From Flavobacteriales bacterium UBA5869 (GTDB lineage: Bacteria > Bacteroidota > Bacteroidia > Flavobacteriales_D > Crocinitomicaceae): a stretch of 17,713 bases of DNA. A program made the position numbers and the translations under genes. The stretch is from assembly GCA_002432565.1 (NCBI GenBank), contig DJFP01000004.1:1-17713 (forward strand), in the 5' to 3' direction. Positions 13,688 through 17,713 of this stretch are shown here, piece after piece. The notes under the pieces were generated by a model. It searched no databases. It saw only the letters and a program-made list of their open reading frames with translations, and was not told the DNA's origin. Position 1 is the first letter of the stretch; each line of letters begins with the position of its first letter.

Positions 13688-14203
13688 ATGATAGAAGTAA
13701 TCAAAGGAGATATTACCAAGATTGCAGTTGATGCAATTGTCAATGCAGCCAATAAGTCCCTAATGGGTGGTGGTGGAGTTGATGGTGCAATTCATCGAGG
13801 TGGAGGAAGTGCTATTCTGGAAGATTGTAGAAAGATAGTTGCACGTCAAGGTGGTTGCAAGATTGGCGAAGCAGTAATTACAACTGCGGGAAATTTACCA
13901 GCCACTTTCGTTATTCATACGGTCGGACCGATTTGGAATGGAGGAAAAAATAAGGAGCATGAAAAACTTGCGAATTGCTATTGCAACTCCTTGAAGCTTG
14001 CAGTTGCTAATAATTGTAAGTCGATTTCATTCCCAGCTATCAGTACTGGTGTTTATCGTTTTCCAAAGGATCAAGCTGCGAAAATTGCTGTATCTACCGT
14101 TAAAGATTTCATAGCAGAAACAACTGGATTAGAAAAAATCGTTTTCGTATGCTTTGATGATGAAAGCGAACAGTTGATACAAAATGAATTAGGATTGAAA
14201 TAG
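13688..14203 (+). CDS. MacroD-type macrodomain ADP-ribose hydrolase
   Basis: Single macrodomain of 171 aa, expected to bind ADP-ribose and remove mono-ADP-ribose from proteins or deacetylate O-acetyl-ADP-ribose; related enzymes also act on ADP-ribose 1''-phosphate. Key parts are GDIT (D8 for adenine), VNAANKSLMGGGGVDGAIH with N22, D32 and H36 in the MacroD pattern Nx6GG(V/L)D, IHTVGPIW, and the phosphate loop FPAISTGVYRFP. I start at the ATG at 13688; an in-frame TTG two codons upstream is less likely. It closes the nadV unit and is followed by a terminator. Together with NADAR and PARG it is the third ADP-ribose eraser of the island. Confidence 0.92.
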   Translation: MIEVIKGDITKIAVDAIVNAANKSLMGGGGVDGAIHRGGGSAILEDCRKIVARQGGCKIGEAVITTAGNLPATFVIHTVGPIWNGGKNKEHEKLANCYCNSLKLAVANNCKSISFPAISTGVYRFPKDQAAKIAVSTVKDFIAETTGLEKIVFVCFDDESEQLIQNELGLK

Positions 14204-14255
14204 AGATTGTAAATCTTCAACTAAATAGTTCAAAACATCTGACATCAGGTTCACA

Positions 14256-14300
14256 AAAAAAGCCTTAGTCCCGTACATACGGGATTGAGGCTTTTCTTTT
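14256..14300 (+). terminator. Intrinsic terminator closing the NAD/ADP-ribose island
   Basis: AGCCT (14261-14265) and TCCCGTA (14269-14275) pair with TACGGGA (14278-14284) and AGGCT (14288-14292), with a small internal loop, followed by TTTTCTTTTT. Flanking A and T runs make it usable on both strands. Confidence 0.85.
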
Positions 14301-14369
14301 TGTGCTTCATTCTCATTCCGCCCGATTTTTCCCAGATGCTTTTTCTTTCAAGATTTGCAGCTGCAAGTA

Positions 14370-14399
14370 TTGCAGGATTCAACGAATTGAGTATTATTG
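14370..14399 (+). promoter_or_regulatory. Possible promoter of the protease gene
   Basis: TTG at 14370-14372, a 19-bp spacer and TATTATTG at 14392-14399, one base off TAnnTTTG. It gives a leader of about 33 nt to the ATG at 14438. Confidence 0.35.
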
Positions 14400-14437
14400 T
14401 GATACTGAAACGATTACTATTCACATAAAGAATCACT

Positions 14438-15436
14438 ATGACAACTGTTACCCGGCGTAAGACCAAAGTTGGGATTCCAGCTACTTTTGAAAATACAGCA
14501 GAACATTCCGGTGCAAATGTCGCATATACTCATGCAGAGCTCGCACGGTTTGCGGTGATACAGAATGAGCCAAACCTTCGAAAGCAGTTCCCGAATATAG
14601 TTTCTATTAGTGATGCGGTTGATGATCTTTCGAAACCGGATTCGCATGTAGTTGTTTTGTATTTGAAAGATGAGAACATCGCGGACATTCCTGCTAAACT
14701 GGATGCTAAGATGCCGGATGGAAGTGTATGGAGTATCCCAACGGAAGTGATAAAAGGTGGAGGAGCCTCAACGGTTCATTTGTCGCAGCAAGATACTATT
14801 GCAGAAGTGGGCTTTCCACTGGATATAGGTTCGGTCTGCTGCATCGTCGAATCAAAAAGAAATTCTGATTTCCTGGGAATTGTGACGGCTGCACATGTCT
14901 ACACAAAAGGCGCGTTTCTCACAAACAACAACACTTTCCTGGATGCTTCACTTCAGGCGAAAGTTGCATTCAACGGAGTCGTGCAGGGGAAATGGTTTTA
15001 CAAACAGCTGCTGGACAATCAGGATTTGATGGTTGTGCAAATGGATCCGGGAATAACTGTTGACAACTTTGAGCAACTCATTCGGTTTAATGATCAATAC
15101 TATTCCGTAAGCGATGCGGACATCGGAAATACGGAGGTAACAATTCAGGCTCGCAATCAGCAGTACAAAGCATATATCCTTGATCATAACGTTCAAAAAT
15201 ATCCCATACGTTATGGAAACGGAACATTCGAAAAAAATGACCTGATTCTGATTGGAAATGACCCAAACAGGCAAAACGCGAAACCGGTCTCTCAACCCGG
15301 AGATTCGGGTGCGGGGGTGTATGTCGAAGTCGGCGGCCAAAAACAACTGGTTGGTATTCTGCTCGGAAGTGATGTCAATTTCACATTCGTGCTTCCGGTA
15401 AGAGACACCTTATCTCCAAATTTCAAAATTGTTTAA
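14438..15436 (+). CDS. Trypsin-like serine protease without signal peptide
   Basis: A 332-aa protein with a chymotrypsin-fold peptidase in the C-terminal half. The triad is readable in order: H153 in IVTAAHVY, D196 in NQDLMVVQMD and S290 in QPGDSGAGVYV. The first ~120 residues form a separate hydrophilic domain with no match I recognise. There is no signal peptide, transmembrane helix or lipobox, so it appears cytoplasmic or exported by another route, unlike most bacterial trypsin-like enzymes. Only 15 bp separate it from the next gene, which does encode an exported protein, so they form an operon and may be partners, for instance protease and substrate or inhibitor. Activity is likely from the intact triad; the target is unknown. 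Confidence 0.8.
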   Translation: MTTVTRRKTKVGIPATFENTAEHSGANVAYTHAELARFAVIQNEPNLRKQFPNIVSISDAVDDLSKPDSHVVVLYLKDENIADIPAKLDAKMPDGSVWSIPTEVIKGGGASTVHLSQQDTIAEVGFPLDIGSVCCIVESKRNSDFLGIVTAAHVYTKGAFLTNNNTFLDASLQAKVAFNGVVQGKWFYKQLLDNQDLMVVQMDPGITVDNFEQLIRFNDQYYSVSDADIGNTEVTIQARNQQYKAYILDHNVQKYPIRYGNGTFEKNDLILIGNDPNRQNAKPVSQPGDSGAGVYVEVGGQKQLVGILLGSDVNFTFVLPVRDTLSPNFKIV

Positions 15437-15451
15437 TCCATTCTATAACTT

Positions 15452-17713
15452 ATGAAAAAACTATTCCTATTCACTAGTTACCTTCTTTTGTCAGGATCAT
15501 TACTTGCACAGCAGGGAATCTTCACTATTTCAAGAGATAACGCAGGAAATATACTGGTTTCAAATACCGCAGATCTGCAGAAAAAGTATTCGGAGCTTGT
15601 ATTACTATTTGAAGGGATTCCGGGAACTTCCAAAATTGACTTTGTTACTCCTGATAGAAATGCAAGCCTGTATGGTGTGGGAAAAGCAAAGTTGCTCAAC
15701 AGGATTGGAATTACCTCCAGAAATAATAAATTCACTGTGAATATTGTCCAATACAAAGGGAATTATGTCCTTAATAAGGATACTTCCTCTTCAGTTATGA
15801 CAAATTTTCTCATTGAAGTGGACGGGAAATTATCCACTATACCGTTTCAATTAGTACCAATAACAGCAATTCCATCAAACACTTCTTCTGATCCCAATCC
15901 TGCGTCTATAGTTGCTCTATCAACAAAAGGGAAAAATTATAAGCCAGGATATCTGTTGTATGATGCATTGTACATTAAAGAAAATCTGAACAAAGAGGAT
16001 TCTGTTATATGGGAAATTCTTAAATTTTATGAGATAAAAAGTTCAACAGACCTTGGATACAACCAATACCTGAAAAATCTAATGCCAAATATTCTTCCTG
16101 AAGTACATAGCGGAAACAAAATCGGCGATATGACTTCCTCTGTTTTTAGCAGTGTGGGCAACCTCGACGTCACCAACTTCGCTGATGGTCTTGCCAAATT
16201 CATCGTTGACCGCACCAAACAGGAACTCAATATCGCCTTCTTCGATAAATTCAAGGAAGTACTGAATGATCCGAAGTATGTGGACCTGAAAACCGTTTTC
16301 CCGGAAACGTATGCAGTATTGATGGTGATCGACAATCAGATTTACAATTACAACGATTATTTGCAGGCACTGCGAAATGCCTTCGATCACGACCTTTCCG
16401 ATCTTCCCAACAACCTGCCTTCAATCATTGACAATCATAGCGCCTATTTCGATGCAAACCCGGGATTGAAGGTCATCCTGCAAAGCAGTTTCTACATTGC
16501 ACAGCAGGTACAGCTGAAAGAACATCCGGGACAAATGATCGCGAATTATCCGGTGGATGAGTTTATGGGAGCCCAAACGGGAATCAATCAAAACATTGCC
16601 GCTTCTTTCAAGACCCTGCAGTTGGTCTCTAAGTCCTTCAAAAGTAAAACTGATTCCCTGGCGCACTACTGGGCAAACGACAGCCTGATTAAAAAGTTGT
16701 TCACCAACGATACTGCTGTAAAAATATACATCGGGCTACTGGTGCAGCAGGCCAAAAAAGAAAACATCGTTTTTAAAGGAAAGGCGGGTAAAGAACTTTG
16801 GAAAATTATCGACAGTTCCTATACCCTGGCGCGTGGTTACCAGGAATACAAGAATTTCTTCCGCACAGTTTCCTCGAAGGTCCGTGATATTGAGAAGGAA
16901 ATAGACGCACTTAAAGGGATCGACAAAGATTCTTTAAAGGTCGAGAAATATCATGTTATTGCAGGGAAAGCTCTCGATCTGATGGATCAATTGATTGCCG
17001 TTGAAAAAATGCCTTTCTTCCCGAAGGACCTGGGTATCGCAAAAAATGCGGGGATCTATATTTACTCGGCCCGGACCGCGTCTGATATTGTAGTGGATAT
17101 CAATCGAAAGCAATATGCTTCGGCCGTTATGAAAACGGTTATGCTCTACGATACGATCTTCCACAAGGATGGCATAGATACTTTTATTGTGCAATCATTT
17201 GCGGCGAAAGTACCGGAAATAATCTCCCTTCGGGAGAAAATGGCTGATCTTATAAATAAGAGTAAAGTACTTATCGGCCAAATAGCTGAAAATACTCCGA
17301 CAGCAGATCAAAAGAAAATGCTTCAGGATATTTTAACGAGGAAAGATTCGATTTCAAAAGAAATCGTAAAAATCATAGATGATTTCCGTGATTGGAAATC
17401 TTTCAAAAAATGGGGTGACAGTATCCGGGATGAATTGTCGATGACCATAAAATCGCTCCTCAAATACGGAACATTCATGTCTGCCATTATTGATGCCAAA
17501 ACATCCGATGATGTTGAAGCCGCCATTGAATCCGCAGCATTGCCTGTTGGTTCTGCCCGTATCAAACGGGAATCAACATTCAACATTGCATTGAATGCTT
17601 ACTGTGGTCCGTATATGGGGTACGAACGCGTATACGACCTTGATTCGAGATGGATGTCTGAGAGAAAAAGTACTGTAAACAGTTACGGACTGACTGCACC
17701 GGTTGGAATATCC
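15452..17713 (+). CDS. Large exported protein of unknown function, 3' end outside the window
   Basis: The frame is open for 754 codons from the ATG to the window edge. A signal peptide (MKKLFLFTSYLLLSGSLLAQ) shows export. The long middle part (about 200-690) is mainly helical and charged with many Asp, Lys and Ile, without a domain I can name. Near the edge (from about residue 705) the text changes to aromatic- and Gly-rich NIALNAYCGPYMGYE and YGLTAPVGIS, which looks like the beginning of a beta-barrel or other outer-membrane domain. Codon use is A/T-ending up to about 16090 and richer in C/G-ending codons (acc, gac, ctg, ttc) after that, suggesting a composite origin. It follows the protease gene by 15 bp and is likely co-transcribed. 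Confidence 0.8.
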   Translation, partial: MKKLFLFTSYLLLSGSLLAQQGIFTISRDNAGNILVSNTADLQKKYSELVLLFEGIPGTSKIDFVTPDRNASLYGVGKAKLLNRIGITSRNNKFTVNIVQYKGNYVLNKDTSSSVMTNFLIEVDGKLSTIPFQLVPITAIPSNTSSDPNPASIVALSTKGKNYKPGYLLYDALYIKENLNKEDSVIWEILKFYEIKSSTDLGYNQYLKNLMPNILPEVHSGNKIGDMTSSVFSSVGNLDVTNFADGLAKFIVDRTKQELNIAFFDKFKEVLNDPKYVDLKTVFPETYAVLMVIDNQIYNYNDYLQALRNAFDHDLSDLPNNLPSIIDNHSAYFDANPGLKVILQSSFYIAQQVQLKEHPGQMIANYPVDEFMGAQTGINQNIAASFKTLQLVSKSFKSKTDSLAHYWANDSLIKKLFTNDTAVKIYIGLLVQQAKKENIVFKGKAGKELWKIIDSSYTLARGYQEYKNFFRTVSSKVRDIEKEIDALKGIDKDSLKVEKYHVIAGKALDLMDQLIAVEKMPFFPKDLGIAKNAGIYIYSARTASDIVVDINRKQYASAVMKTVMLYDTIFHKDGIDTFIVQSFAAKVPEIISLREKMADLINKSKVLIGQIAENTPTADQKKMLQDILTRKDSISKEIVKIIDDFRDWKSFKKWGDSIRDELSMTIKSLLKYGTFMSAIIDAKTSDDVEAAIESAALPVGSARIKRESTFNIALNAYCGPYMGYERVYDLDSRWMSERKSTVNSYGLTAPVGIS

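Noticed and set aside
6431..14203. Identification as a known phage NAD+ reconstitution pathway (NARP1 or NARP2)
   Set aside because: NadV fits the second type, but the adenylyltransferase partner is missing and many eraser genes are present, so only a loose functional likeness remains.
1..17713. CRISPR arrays, insertion sequences or rRNA
   Set aside because: I saw no regularly spaced repeats, transposase genes or rRNA-like sequence on either strand.

Overview
The window looks like chromosome from a member of the Bacteroidota, plausibly a Flavobacteriales/Crocinitomicaceae-type organism. The pointers are low GC, Bacteroidota-type promoters (TTG about 18 bp upstream of TAnnTTTG), weak or absent Shine-Dalgarno sequences, and a TPR/SpoIIE-phosphatase protein carrying the 'INYAKKLQDAILP' linker common in that phylum. 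The species assignment is inference.

Layout: (1) 1-613: tRNA-Arg(UCU) with a terminator, then about 500 bp of non-coding DNA holding inverted repeats and a copy of a tRNA T-arm. (2) 614-2587: membrane-anchored TPR/SpoIIE phosphatase. (3) 2842-3384: a secreted protein of unknown function, probably truncated, meeting a two-component system tail to tail. (4) 3362-6210: OmpR-type regulator and histidine kinase on the minus strand, divergent from a small secreted Cys-rich peptide and a MerT-like three-helix membrane protein. Together these look like a metal-sensing and handling module. (5) 6431-14203: the centre of the window, an NAD+/ADP-ribose island of eleven genes in two adjacent transcription units. 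Unit 1 is nrtR, a short PRPP synthetase, NADAR, bacterial PARG, KptA, a 2OG-Fe(II) oxygenase, a PPP-type phosphatase and a nucleoside deoxyribosyltransferase-like protein. Unit 2 is nadV, a 116-aa protein of unassigned family and a macrodomain protein. Each unit has its own promoter with the same arrangement of two NrtR-type palindromes about 51-52 bp apart. (6) 14438-17713: a trypsin-like protease without signal peptide followed by a large exported protein that runs off the window.

How the island may work (inference on known families): NADAR, PARG and the macrodomain protein can remove ADP-ribose from nucleic acid and protein. KptA consumes NAD+ and yields nicotinamide plus ADP-ribose 1'',2''-cyclic phosphate. 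The PRPP synthetase and NadV rebuild NMN from nicotinamide. NrtR repressors in other bacteria release DNA when they bind ADP-ribose, so the whole set could switch on when NAD+ is being broken down. This would be a coordinated repair-and-refill response to ADP-ribosylation or NAD+ loss, for example from toxins or phage. No ADP-ribosylating toxin, NMN adenylyltransferase or transporter is visible in the window.
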